In this document: one piece after another, positions 27,308 through 37,346 of the stretch
Layout: each line of letters opens with the position of its first letter
How positions within the stretch are numbered: position 1 is the stretch's first letter
Assembly (NCBI GenBank): GCA_027489375.1
Contig: JAIXZW010000004.1
Span: 124,001-188,000, forward strand
Origin: Paracoccaceae bacterium
GTDB lineage: Bacteria > Pseudomonadota > Alphaproteobacteria > Rhodobacterales > Rhodobacteraceae
Reading direction: 5' to 3'
DNA: 64,000 nt
Position numbers and translations under genes: made by a program
The notes under the pieces: model-generated
What the model was told of the DNA's origin: nothing
The model's input: the letters and a program-made list of their open reading frames with translations, nothing else
Database searches by the model: none

Positions 27308-28325
27308 CCGCGGCCTCCAGCCCTTTGATCTGCCGCAGTGCCGCGCCGAATAGCGGGTAGTTCCGCTTTACCCCGTCATCCAGATCAATCTCGATCTTCG
27401 CCTGCGCCAAGGGGAAGACCACCTCGCGCTCCCATTCCTCCAGCTCGGCGATCTGCTTGATCACCACCGCCACATCCTTCTGTGCCTTCACCCGCTGGCT
27501 TTGCATGGCACTCGGGTCATCGACCAGTTTTTCCAGCCGACCACGTTCGGCCTGCAGCTTGCTGATGAACTCGCGCAGGTAATCGTTCAGCACGACCGAC
27601 ACGGTGTCGGGCCGATAGCGGTGCATGTAGATCAGGGCGTTGAACGTGCCCTTGGGGCTGGAGAACATCCAGTAGATCGGGCGCTTTTTATACCGCCGCA
27701 CGTGGTAGTCGAAGAAATCCTTGGTGAACCACTTGCGGATGTCCTTGCCCAAGGCAGCCTCGATGAAGGCGAGGTTTTCCTGGAACTTCGCCTCGCCGAA
27801 TGTCACCCGCAGGAACTTGCGGAAGCGTTCGGTGATGTCATCGGCGAACCAGTCGCCCTCCAGCACCGGGATGACGTTGTCGGCATCGACGTCAAAGCTG
27901 GGCTCGGGAATGCGGGCGAGGTAATCGGCCAGACCTTCGCCCTGATTCGCAAGGATCAGGCCGGGGGCGTCGAGGCTGTAGCGGCCGAACATGCAGCCCA
28001 CGGCATAGTGCAGGAACTCTGCCATGGTGTCGGCCCGCAGGCGGGTTTCCAGTTCTTCGGTTGAGGCCTTGCCGCCATAGCGATAGGCGGGGTTGCAGGT
28101 GAGGGTGATCTCCTCCAGCGGCACATCGGGGGTCAGCTCGTCTTGCAGACCATAGGCGTCGATGAAGATGCGGTTGTTCTCTTCCTCCAGCCGTTGCATT
28201 TCGTCCGTCATGCCCTGCCAATGGGCACGAACCTGGGCATAAGAGCCCGCCAGCGTCTGATCCCGATGCTCTGGCGCGAGGAGCGGCAGCGTGGTGAAAT
28301 CCCAAGAGGTTTCGTAGGCGTCCCA
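27300..28325 (-). pseudogene. pglX: BREX-1 methyltransferase PglX, C-terminal fragment truncated by IS
   Basis: The frame reads continuously from the IS edge at 28325 (WDAYETSWDFTTLPLL) to the stop overlapping pglZ, giving 341 residues. The C-terminal specificity portion is recognisable: LTCNPAYRYGG, FLHYAVGCMFGRYSLD and YYHV-type RRYKKRPIYWMFSSPKG. Full PglX proteins are about 1,100-1,200 residues, so the N-terminal two thirds, including the S-adenosylmethionine-binding and NPPY motifs, are absent. Translation could restart at the Met at 28211. The missing part is not found on the other side of the IS, so this is not a simple insertion. Methylation activity must be lost. Confidence 0.9.
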
Positions 28326-29189
28326 GGGTCAGGACCCATTGATCTGCTTGAGGCCGCCCGGTCTGCGTGATTCAAGCTCCCGAACTTACGGGGGTGATGA
28401 TGAGCAACCTTTTCTGGCTGAGCGACGAGCAGATGGAGCGGTTGAAGCCGTTCTTTCCAAAGAGCCATGGCAAGCCGCGGGTCGATGATCGACGGGTCCT
28501 GAGCGGCATAATCTTCATCAATCGCAATGGGTTGAGATGGTGCGACGCGCCGAGGGAGTATGGCCCGCCCAAGACCCTCTACAATCGCTGGAAGCGGTGG
28601 GGCGACATGGGCGTCTTCGCCCGGATGATGGAGGGGCTGGCCTCCGAGGGCGGCGAGGAGAAGGTTGTCATGATCGATGCAACCTATCTGAAAGCGCACC
28701 GCACGGCCTCGAGCCTGCGGGCGAAAAAGGGGGGACCGACGACCAGCGCGGGCGCCTGATCGGGCGCACGAAGGGCGGGCTGAACACGAAGCTGCACGCC
28801 GTGACCGATGCCAAGGGCCGCCCGCTTCGGTTCTTCATGACAGCAGGCCAGGTCAGCGACTACACCGGCGCCGCGGCCCTCCTGGGCAGCTTACCGGCCG
28901 CGGAATGGCTGATCGCCGATCGAGGCTACGACGCCGACTGGTTCCGGGATGCGTTGAAAGACAAAGGGATACGCCCATGCATCCCGGGCCGGAAGTCGCG
29001 AGGCAAGGCCGTCCGCTATGACAGGCGCCGATACAAGCGCCGCAACCGCATCGAGATCATGTTCGGCAGGTTGAAGGACTGGCGCCGCATCGCCACCCGC
29101 TACGATAGATGTGCGAAGACCTTCCTCTCCGCCGTCGCACTGGCCGCAACCGTACTGTTCTGGCTTTGACGATCAATGAGTCTGGACCC
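28326..29189 (+). mobile_element. IS5-family insertion sequence (IS427-like group), 864 bp
   Basis: The terminal inverted repeats are GGGTCAGGACCCATTGATC at the left end and, as reverse complement of the right end, GGGTCCAGACTCATTGATC; they match at 16 of 19 positions. The element carries a DDE transposase in two overlapping frames. The flanks (CCA before, TAG after) do not show a target duplication. This agrees with the mismatch of genes on the two sides: pglX to the left and the RecQ-UvrD helicase to the right are both cut at the IS edges. Confidence 0.88.
28397..29169 (+). CDS. IS5-family DDE transposase made by -1 frameshift
   Basis: The first frame, from the ATG at 28397, encodes LFWLSDEQMERLKPFFP, the YGPPKTLYNRWKRW helix-turn-helix region and the first catalytic Asp in VMIDATYLKAHR; it ends at 28759. 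The second frame continues with RTKGGLNTKLHAVTDAKGRP, the second Asp in IADRGYDADWFRD and the Glu in NRIEIMFGRLKDWRR. The switch most likely occurs at the slippery heptamer G-GGG-GGA (28729-28735), directly after AAAAA, moving the ribosome back one base. Both frames are otherwise intact, so the element may be active. Confidence 0.88.
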
Positions 29190-32100
29190 TAGGCCGCCTT
29201 GCCAATCCCCGCAATGGCTGGCCGATGGCCTACGCGCTGTCCTGGATCTCGGTCGCGGGCGGCGATTCCGTCATGCCGCCCTGGGTCCGCGCCCAGTTCA
29301 GGGAAGCCTCCCTCATCGTGCGCCATCTGAGGGACACGTCCTGCCGGGATTCCGCATGCAGCTGGTGTGCCGAGCAGAACGATCCCGTCCAGGCACTGAA
29401 GAGATGGTTCGGGTTCGATGGCTTCCGGCCCGAACCTGTCGACCCCGATGGCCGCCCGCTGCAGGAACGTATCGTTGACGAAGGCATGTCCGGGACCAGC
29501 GTTCTCGGGATCTTGCCGACCGGTACCGGGAAATCGCTGTGCTATCAGGTGCCCGCCTTGTCGCGCTACGACAAGACGGGCGCCCTGACGGTTGTGATCT
29601 CGCCCCTTGTTGCGCTCATGGCCGATCAGGTTGACGGCATGGCGCGGGCCGGTATCTCCTGCGCCGTGACGATTAACGGCATGATGTCGATGCCCGAACG
29701 GCAGGACGCGCTCGACAAGGTCCGGATGGGGGATGCTGGCATCCTCATCATCTCGCCGGAACAACTGCGAAGTACCTCGATCCGCTCGGTACTGGCCCAG
29801 AGGGAGGTCGGGCTCTGGGTGATCGACGAGGCGCACTGCGTCTCGAAATGGGGCCATGATTTCAGACCGGACTATCGATATCTTGGCCGTTTCATCCGCG
29901 AGTATTCCGGCGACCAGCCGCCGGCGCCCATCACGTGCCTGACCGCCACCGCCAAGCCCGAAGTGGTAGACGATATCGTCGACCATTTCCGAACGCGCAC
30001 AGGTGTCAAATTATTGACGCTTGATGGCGGGGCATCCCGGCCGAACCTGACATTCATGGTGAGGTCGACGTCAAAAACAGAGAAACTCTCGCATATTCTC
30101 GCTGCCCTCGAAGAATTCCTGCCGGCCGAGGGGCGGTCGGGAGCTGTCGTCTATTGCGCGTCTCGATCGGAAACGCACCGTGTGGCTGATTTTCTCGCGG
30201 AGAAGGGCATGGATGCGGCGGCCTTTAACGCGAAGCTCGGAGCGGACGAAAAAAAGGAGGTGCAAGAGCGTTTTCGGGTGGGGGAGCTCCGCATCATCGC
30301 AGCGACGAACGCCTTCGGCATGGGCATCGACAAGCCCGACATCCGCCTTGTGGTCCATGCCGACATTCCCGGGTCGCTGGAAAACTATCTGCAGGAAGCG
30401 GGTCGCGCCGGGCGCGACCGCAAGGATGCCCACTGCGTCTTGCTCTATGCGGCGGATGACATCGAGAACCAGTTCCGCCTGTCCGCCAGTTCACGTCTTC
30501 AGCGCCACCAGATCGGCGCAATTCTCAAGGCGCTGCGGCGGATCGACGAGAAAACCAAAAAAACGGGCACGATCGTCGCGACCACAGGTGAAATCGTCCG
30601 GTCGGAGAAGGACCGGGAATTCGAAAGGGACAGCGCGACAGACGACACGCGCATCAAAACTGCGGTGTCCTGGTTGGAAGAGGCCACCCTCGTCTCACGG
30701 GAGGAGAACCGCGTGCGGGTGTTTGCCTCGTCGCTCCGAACCCGCACGCTCGACGAGGCCCGTGAACGTCTGGCCACGGCTGCGATCACCGACACCTACC
30801 GCAAGCAACTTCTCGACATCATCGCGCACCTGATGTCGAGCCCGGCAGACGAAGGTGTGTCGACCGACGACCTCTCTGCGGTCTGCGGGCTTTCGCCGGG
30901 TGCCCTTTCCAAGGCAATGGCCGATCTCGAATCCCTTGGACTTGCGCGGAACGACGTGGCGATGACGGTCTTCATCCATGTCGGCGTTGCACATGCATCT
31001 GCGGCCCGTCTTTCATCGGCGGCGCAGTTGGAGGTGGATCTGATCCAGCTCATGCAGGAGCTGGCACCCGAGGCCCAAGACAGCACGCCCACTCCCCTGC
31101 ACTTCGCCGAGACATGCCAACTTTTGCGGGACAAGGGCCATGCGGATGCACGCCCTGACATCGTCGACAAACTGCTGCGCGGCATTTCGCGCGATGGCCG
31201 GGGGCAGGATGGCGGCAAGGGCAACATCAGCCTGCGCACGGTAAGTCGCAACACCCTGCTGGTCAGGCTGGAACGACCATGGCGCACCATCGCTCAAACG
31301 GCCGAGCTGCGTCGAACTGCAGCCGGTCTGTTGCTGGCGCACCTGACCGGGCGACTCGACAAGGGGGCACGCGGCAAGGATTTGCAGGTCGATACCACTG
31401 TCGGGGAGCTCCTTGCCCAGCTGACCCAGGATGCGTTCCTAAAGAGCAGTGGCCTCCGCGACATGACCCGGCTTCTCGAGCGTTCGTTGCTTTGGCTGCA
31501 CGAGCAAGAGGTCGTCACCTTGGGAAAAGGACTCACGGTGTTCCGCCCCGCGATGACGATCTGCCTAAACCCCAGGGGCGGGACCTTCACCCAGGCCGAT
31601 TTTGCCCCCCTCGAAGATCATTATGCCGAACAGACGCTCCAAACCCATGTGATGGCCACCTATGCCGAAACCGGTCTGGTTTCGATGACTGAAGCGATGC
31701 GGCTGTCGGAGGACTACTTCCTGCTTAACAAGGACCAGTTCCTGAAACGGTGGATGCCAGGAAAGGCCCGCGAAATCCGCAGGCAGACCACCGGCAAATC
31801 CTGGAATGCGATCGTCGAGGATCTTGGCAACAAGGTCCAGCAGGACATCGTGACCGACGATCGAGACCGCACCAATGTTCTCATCCTCGCCGGACCTGGG
31901 TCAGGCAAGACCCGCGTTCTGGTTCATCGGATCGCCTATCTGCTGCGCATCAAACGCGAAGACCCGCGAGGCATTCTGGTGCTGGCCTACAACCGGCACG
32001 CCGCGGTCGAAATCCGTGCGCGGTTGCGCGCGCTCGTGGGCGATGATGCTGTCGGCGTCACCATTTCCACGTGCCACGCGCTTGCGATGAGGCTGGTCGG

Positions 32101-34144
32101 CGCGAGCTTTGCCGGAACGCAGGCGGCGTCTGAAGACTTCGACACTGTCGTCATGGAGGCGGTCCGGCTGCTGACCCCGGAAGGCCTTACGAAATCCGAG
32201 GCCGAAGCCCAAAGGGAAAGCCTGATCCAGGGGTTCCGCTGGATCCTTGTGGACGAGTACCAGGACATCGGCCCCCAGGAATACGCTCTGATCGCTGCCG
32301 TAGCCGGACGCACTTTGGAAGATGCCGAGCTGAAGCTGAGCCTCTTCGCCGTGGGAGACGACGATCAGAACATCTACGCCTTCACCGGCGCGTCGGTCGA
32401 TTACATCCGCAGGTTCGAGGAAGATTACAAGGCAAGGCCAGCCTTCCTCGTGGAGAACTACCGATCGACGGCCTATATCATCGAGGCCTCCAATCACGTG
32501 ATTGCCGGGGCGCCAGGCCGCATGAAGCTTGAACACCCGATCCGGATTAATCAGGATAGGTCTGGCCTGCCGGCGGGGGGGCGTCTGGCGCAGGCTGATC
32601 CGGTAGCGAAAGGCAGGGTTCAGCTTCTGGATGTACCGTCGGGAGCGATGGCGCAGGCGGCCACCGCGATTGACGAACTCAGTCGCCTCTCCCGCCTCGA
32701 CCCGGAATGGAACTGGTCACGGACCGCCGTGATTTCGCGGACATGGCACGCCCTGAACGCCGTGCGCGCCTATGCCGAGGCGCAGGGCATAAAGGTCGAA
32801 ATGGCCAATGAGCATATGCCCAATGTCTGGCGGCTGCGGGAAACCCAGCGCCTCGTTGCCGGGTTGCGTGAGAAGAAGGGCGCGCTCTTGGGCATCCGGG
32901 ACATTCTCGAGGTACTCAACCGGCAGACCTCGAACAAATGGGTCAACCTGCTGGCTGAGGGAATTGCCGACCTGGCCCGGGAACTGAAGACTGGCACCAT
33001 GCCCGTGCCCGAGATCGTCGAGTGGATCGCGGAATGGGCCCGCGACACCCGTGGACAACAGCACGGCCTCATGCTGCTGACGGCGCACCGCGCCAAGGGG
33101 CTCGAGTTCGACCATGTGGTGATCTTGAATGGCGACTGGCGGAACCCATCAAAGACCGAAGACGCCGATGCGCCCCGCCGCCTCTTCTATGTCGCCATGA
33201 CCCGGGCCCGGCAAAGCCTCACGGTCCTGACCAGCGGACCGCATCATCTGCTGGAGGCAGGCGCGCTCTCGGTTCTCTGTCGCCGGATTGGGGCCGATGC
33301 GGCCAAGGCATTGCCGCCCGCCGACATCTACATCCTGCCGAACCTGCGCCTGGTCGACCTTTCCTTCGCAGGGCGTCTCTCCTCCGGCAACGAGATTCTG
33401 AAGGCCATTGGTGACGCGCAGGTCGGCGACCGGCTGACGCTTGTGGAGCGCAGCGGGAAATGGGAGCTCCTCGATGCCTCCGGTCGTCTTCTGGGTAGAA
33501 TGGCGACCACATGGAAGCCGCCGCCGGGCCATGTCTTCGACGGGGGACAGGTCGGTGCCATCGTCAACTGGCGCAGGATCGACAACAAGGAAGAGTTTCA
33601 GGGCAGTCTTCGCCGCGAGAGCTGGGAAACTGTCCTGCCCGAGATGGTGTTCAGACCGCTGGATCAGTCGGCGCGCGCACCTATGATTACTGAAAAGACG
33701 ACAAGCGCGGCGATCGGTCCCCGTGTCGATCCTCAGGCCACCCCGCCGCTCGCTTTGGATGATGAGTCTATCGACGAGACTCCAGAGAACCTTGCCGCAG
33801 TCAAAGAGGCAATTCTTGAAGCCCTATCCGGCGCCGAAAACTGGAGCGCCTTGATTGCAGCCGTCGAAGCAAAAGGGCTGACGCTTGCGCCGAAGGGCGG
33901 CGGACTTGTCGTCGTCGATACGACGACGGGCCATACCATCTGCAAGCTGTCCAAACTCGGGTTTCGTTACATCAGGCTCATTCGGAGGTTCGGAGAGGGA
34001 TTTCCGGGACATCCGGCGACATGGCTGATCGAGCACGCCCTGACCGGAGGCCATGAAGCGAAGGTACCCAAATGGCCCAGCAGAAGCCGACGGCAAAGAA
34101 GATCATCCACGGGAGGAGACGACCTGACAGTTATTGAGGATTGA
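29190..34144 (+). pseudogene. RecQ-UvrD fusion helicase, N-terminus cut off by the IS
   Basis: The frame is open from the IS edge; the first Met is at 29225, giving 1,639 residues. A Cys cluster (SCRDSACSWCAEQ) precedes a RecQ helicase: motif I LPTGTGKSLCYQVPAL near residue 97, DEAH motif VIDEAHCVSKWGHDF near 200, and GRAGRDR. A UvrD/Rep helicase follows: LAGPGSGKTRVLVHR near 883, VDEYQDIGP near 1010, GDDDQNIYAFTGAS, and TAHRAKGLEFDHV near 1285. The C-terminal 170 residues add a domain (LTLAPKGGGLVVVDTTTGH, GFRYIRLIRRFGEGFPG) that resembles relaxase C-termini and is absent from the copy at 59.7 kb. The lost N-terminus means it may be non-functional, although both helicase cores are intact. 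Confidence 0.82.
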
Positions 34145-34406
34145 GGGTAGTCGTGAACACCGCCAGGGCGGGAATGGCTCGGTTTGGGACGGCGGGGCTG
34201 GGCGATTGTCTGCACGTGGCCGATCTAGTCGGCAGTTGATTTCGGCCCATACCAGACGCTCGACCAGTACCGTGCCTTCCTCGGACGCAGTCGTTCGTCT
34301 CTTGCTGCTGTGCTGCACCAAGCATTTCGAAATATGCACCTCAGACTTCATGTCCTGTCGTCGGCGAGAATGAATGCTGTAAGAAGCTCAAACGGCCGAA
34401 ATCGTC
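34145..34406. other. Intergenic region between helicase and phosphoesterase operon
   Basis: Two operons end here tail to tail. I see no gene, no strong hairpin terminator and no repeat in these 260 bp. Confidence 0.45.
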
Positions 34407-35087
34407 CTACTCGGTTTCAAGCCAGGGCAGAGATACGGTGAAGGCCTCCTGAAACCCCATCGCACGGAAATGCGTATTGCTTTCGTCATAGGCCCAGGCG
34501 TGATGCCAATGACCAAAGATCCAGAGGCGCGGCTGGACGATGGCGAAGACCTCGGTCAGGAAGGCGCGGGTGCGGCTGGTGGAAAGCGCCTCCGCCATGG
34601 CGGGACGCGCAACGGATCCGGAGCCGGTTGAGGCATGGGCGATCTCCGCCGCAATACGCTCTGCGATGAACTGTGGCGCATCATGCGAGATGATCACGCT
34701 GGGCCTTGATTGAGCCTGTTGCAGGTCGCGCAGGATCTGGTCCATTTCGTCCTGGCCGATTTCTGTGTCTCCGATCCCAGGGAAGGCACCGTCGGCACCG
34801 CCCAGAAACAGGATGCCGCCTATGACCGTGCCATCCGGCAGGAAACCAGCGCAATCCTGGGCGTCCTCCAGACGGTCATGGTTGCCGCGCAGGAAGCGGT
34901 GGCGACGGTTGCGGGCATGGAACATGCCCACCTCGCGTCTTTCGGCCGGCGACCAATGGCCAAAGCCGTAATCGCCGACCTGGACCGAGGGCAGACGCCG
35001 CCCGGCGCGGGCCTCCTCGTGTGCGATCAGCCGCTTTGCGGCCGCGAAATCTGCGTGAATGTCACCGATCAGGATGGTGGGCGTCAT
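34407..35087 (-). CDS. Calcineurin-like metallophosphoesterase
   Basis: A 226-residue soluble phosphoesterase. All five metal-binding blocks are visible: GDIHAD near residue 8, VGDYGFG, RGNHDRLED, VIISHDAPQ and IFGHWHHAW. Substrates of this superfamily range from nucleic acid ends to nucleotides and phosphoproteins, and cannot be chosen from sequence. It is the last gene of a six-gene minus-strand operon; its ATG overlaps the stop of the MBL gene (ATGA), so the two are translationally coupled. Confidence 0.87.
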   Translation of the reverse strand: MTPTILIGDIHADFAAAKRLIAHEEARAGRRLPSVQVGDYGFGHWSPAERREVGMFHARNRRHRFLRGNHDRLEDAQDCAGFLPDGTVIGGILFLGGADGAFPGIGDTEIGQDEMDQILRDLQQAQSRPSVIISHDAPQFIAERIAAEIAHASTGSGSVARPAMAEALSTSRTRAFLTEVFAIVQPRLWIFGHWHHAWAYDESNTHFRAMGFQEAFTVSLPWLETE

Positions 35088-36313
35088 GGCAAGACGATCG
35101 GGGCGCCATCGGTGGCGTTCAGTATCGGGCCAAAACCCTCTGGAGGGGCGTGCCAGTTCTGCCCGTGCACAGGAGCAATCGCCTTGGGAGCAAGGGCGGC
35201 GGCGAAAGCCATCAGATCTGCCGTGGCGGCGTGGCCGCTGGTGTGCAGCTTGTCAAACCGCGTGCCAGCCGCTTTGCACCAGTCATAGGCCTTGTCGCCC
35301 TTGGCAAGATAGCCGTCCCACATCGACCACAGGAACAGATCTTGCGCCGTCGGCACCACGCCTTTGGCGTCATAGTCCTTTACCAGCCCCTGACGCAGGA
35401 TGATGATCCCGCGGCTGCCCTGCAGTTCATTGGCGGCAACGGCATGGGGAAGCAGGCGTTCAATGAAGGCCTCGCCGCGCAATTCGCCATAGTGGCGGCG
35501 CAAGGCGCGGGTGATCACCACCTTCAAATTCGGAAACCCCGGTCGCGGCAGGCGGGTGCCCTCTGCGATCTGGTCCAGAATGTCCGCAGTATAAAGGTCG
35601 ATGATCAGATCCCGGCCTGTCCGTTTAGCCGCGCGGTAAAGCGTGACGGTGCGATCGATGTTTTGTCCAGACCAGGCCACGAAGATGCGCCCAGGAACCC
35701 GGGCCGCGCGCGTAACCAGATCGGCCTCCAGTTCGGTTTCGGTGACAGTTGGCTTGTCAGTTCCAAGGTTGGTGCCCTCGGTGATCAGCAGATCGACATA
35801 TCGAGGCGGATTGGCCATCAGCTTGTCCACAAGCGTGGATTTGCGGCCATGGCGGCGGAAATCGCCGGTGTAAAAGACGCGCCGCCCCGCCCCATCGACC
35901 TGCAGCATATGGGCGTCAAAGGCGGAATGGTCGGTCAGATAGGGGGTAACGCGAAAAGCGCCGATTTGCACGGCCGTACCGGAAGGACCCCAAGTCTGAA
36001 ACTCATGCGGCAATCCGGCGGCCGCAAAAGGCGCAGCTTGGATCAGCTTGGCCGTGGCCGGGCCGCAATGCACCCGCCAGCCCGCAGGCAGCTTATGGAC
36101 AAGCCCCCAATGGTCCAAATGGGCATGGGTCAGCAGAACCTCGGCCGGACGGCTGAGGTCGAGGGTAGGCGGAAGCTGATCCTCCTCGCCCTCGCCAAGA
36201 TCCAGCGCCTGCCCGGCATCCAGCAGCAGACGCTCGCCTTCGGGATGGACAATCTCGATGACGCTACCGCCGATCTGGCGGGTGCCGCGGTGGACGGTGG
36301 CGGTCAGCGTCAT
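35084..36313 (-). CDS. RNase J-like MBL-fold (beta-CASP) hydrolase
   Basis: A 409-residue metallo-beta-lactamase-fold protein. The zinc motif is THAHLDHWG at residues 62-70, followed by LTDHSAFDAHM, YTGDFRRHG and ITEGTNLGTD. The C-terminal HTSGHA and APVHGQN motifs match RNase J/beta-CASP nucleases, which act on RNA or DNA ends. It overlaps both neighbours by 4 bp (ATGA at each end), so its product is probably made in fixed ratio with the nuclease-like protein before it and the phosphoesterase after it. Nuclease activity is inferred. Confidence 0.85.
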   Translation of the reverse strand: MTLTATVHRGTRQIGGSVIEIVHPEGERLLLDAGQALDLGEGEEDQLPPTLDLSRPAEVLLTHAHLDHWGLVHKLPAGWRVHCGPATAKLIQAAPFAAAGLPHEFQTWGPSGTAVQIGAFRVTPYLTDHSAFDAHMLQVDGAGRRVFYTGDFRRHGRKSTLVDKLMANPPRYVDLLITEGTNLGTDKPTVTETELEADLVTRAARVPGRIFVAWSGQNIDRTVTLYRAAKRTGRDLIIDLYTADILDQIAEGTRLPRPGFPNLKVVITRALRRHYGELRGEAFIERLLPHAVAANELQGSRGIIILRQGLVKDYDAKGVVPTAQDLFLWSMWDGYLAKGDKAYDWCKAAGTRFDKLHTSGHAATADLMAFAAALAPKAIAPVHGQNWHAPPEGFGPILNATDGAPIVLP

Positions 36314-37242
36314 GCGCGCACCGGAAGCCGCAGGCTGTCACCTGGGCGGATCACCTGCAGCGGGGTTCCGGCGTCACGCAGCTTGGCCTCGTGGCCATTG
36401 GTCAGGAAGGAGGGGGAGAGGGAGGCAGGGTTTCCCTTCTTGTCCAGCCCCCGATCGTCGATCACCAGACGCACGACCGGATCAACCCACAGGCCACCTT
36501 CTCCTGCCGCAACCGCGGTGATCGCCTCGGCCAAAGGTGCATCCATCTTGGCAAGCCGATGAAACTGCACATAAAGTGTGCAGGCATTCCGGTAGGCTGC
36601 AATGACTTCCGCCTGCCGCGTGTCGGAAAACCAGTCGCGATACTTCTTCAATTGCCGCACAACTTCGGGCTCTGCCTCGCCCTTGGCCCGGGCCTCGGGG
36701 TTGGTCGAAAGCTTGGCCTCCCAGAACACGATGCGATGCCCGCCTGCGCAGGGTTCCAGCAGAACCAGATCAGCCCGCGGTGCCGCTTTGTTCCCATCGT
36801 CATTCACCGCCCCCGGAAAGGCCATTTCCATGTCGATGGCCGTGGCATTGGCCCCAACCAGCGCATCGACAAACACCTTTTCGGACTTCTTGCTTTTATG
36901 GGACACCGCCGTCGCGCGCCACGTCTCAAACTCCTCGGCAGGGGTTCCAAGATCTACCGAAACATATTCCTTTGGGTGCTCCGTCCTCCCACAGTATTTC
37001 TTGTGAACTTCGAAGGTGATCTTGTCTTCCAACTGAAAGAACTTCACCCGCGCCAGCGACTGACCCTGCGCATAGAAATTCACATAGGTGTCGCGGATCG
37101 CAAGCCGCAGACGCTGCCCATCTTGGCTATCGGTACCCGCGGGAGCCCAAAGCGCCAGCAGATGCTGCAGTAGAGGCGTCACCCCCAGAACATCCTCGGT
37201 CAACAGCTTGGCGTTCAGTCGCCGTTCAAAAGTGGTTGTCAT
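36310..37242 (-). CDS. PD-(D/E)XK nuclease-like protein of unknown family
   Basis: A 310-residue protein that I cannot place in a named family. Residues 132-180 show the pattern of the restriction-endonuclease fold: Glu139 (DMEMAFPG), Asp158 (PRADLVLLEP) and Glu175-x-Lys177 (RIVFWEAKLS), with beta-strand-like hydrophobic runs around them. The N-terminal 80 residues are basic and aromatic (FERRLNAKLL, AIRDTYVNFYAQG) and may bind nucleic acid. It sits upstream of and overlaps the MBL gene (ATGA), inside the phosphoesterase/Nudix/ADP-ribosylglycohydrolase operon. Catalytic activity is inferred only from the motif. Confidence 0.6.
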   Translation of the reverse strand: MTTTFERRLNAKLLTEDVLGVTPLLQHLLALWAPAGTDSQDGQRLRLAIRDTYVNFYAQGQSLARVKFFQLEDKITFEVHKKYCGRTEHPKEYVSVDLGTPAEEFETWRATAVSHKSKKSEKVFVDALVGANATAIDMEMAFPGAVNDDGNKAAPRADLVLLEPCAGGHRIVFWEAKLSTNPEARAKGEAEPEVVRQLKKYRDWFSDTRQAEVIAAYRNACTLYVQFHRLAKMDAPLAEAITAVAAGEGGLWVDPVVRLVIDDRGLDKKGNPASLSPSFLTNGHEAKLRDAGTPLQVIRPGDSLRLPVRA

Positions 37243-37346
37243 TCGCCGTTCCTTTCGCTTTCCCCATAGGTTTCCCGCCAGCGCGGTTTGAATTTACACC
37301 TTCGCGGTGGTTGCGGCCCTTTTGTTGCTGAAAAGGCACAGGTTTT

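Noticed and set aside
25172..27328. 718-codon plus-strand frame
   Set aside because: Antisense to pglZ, which has conserved catalytic motifs and operon context.
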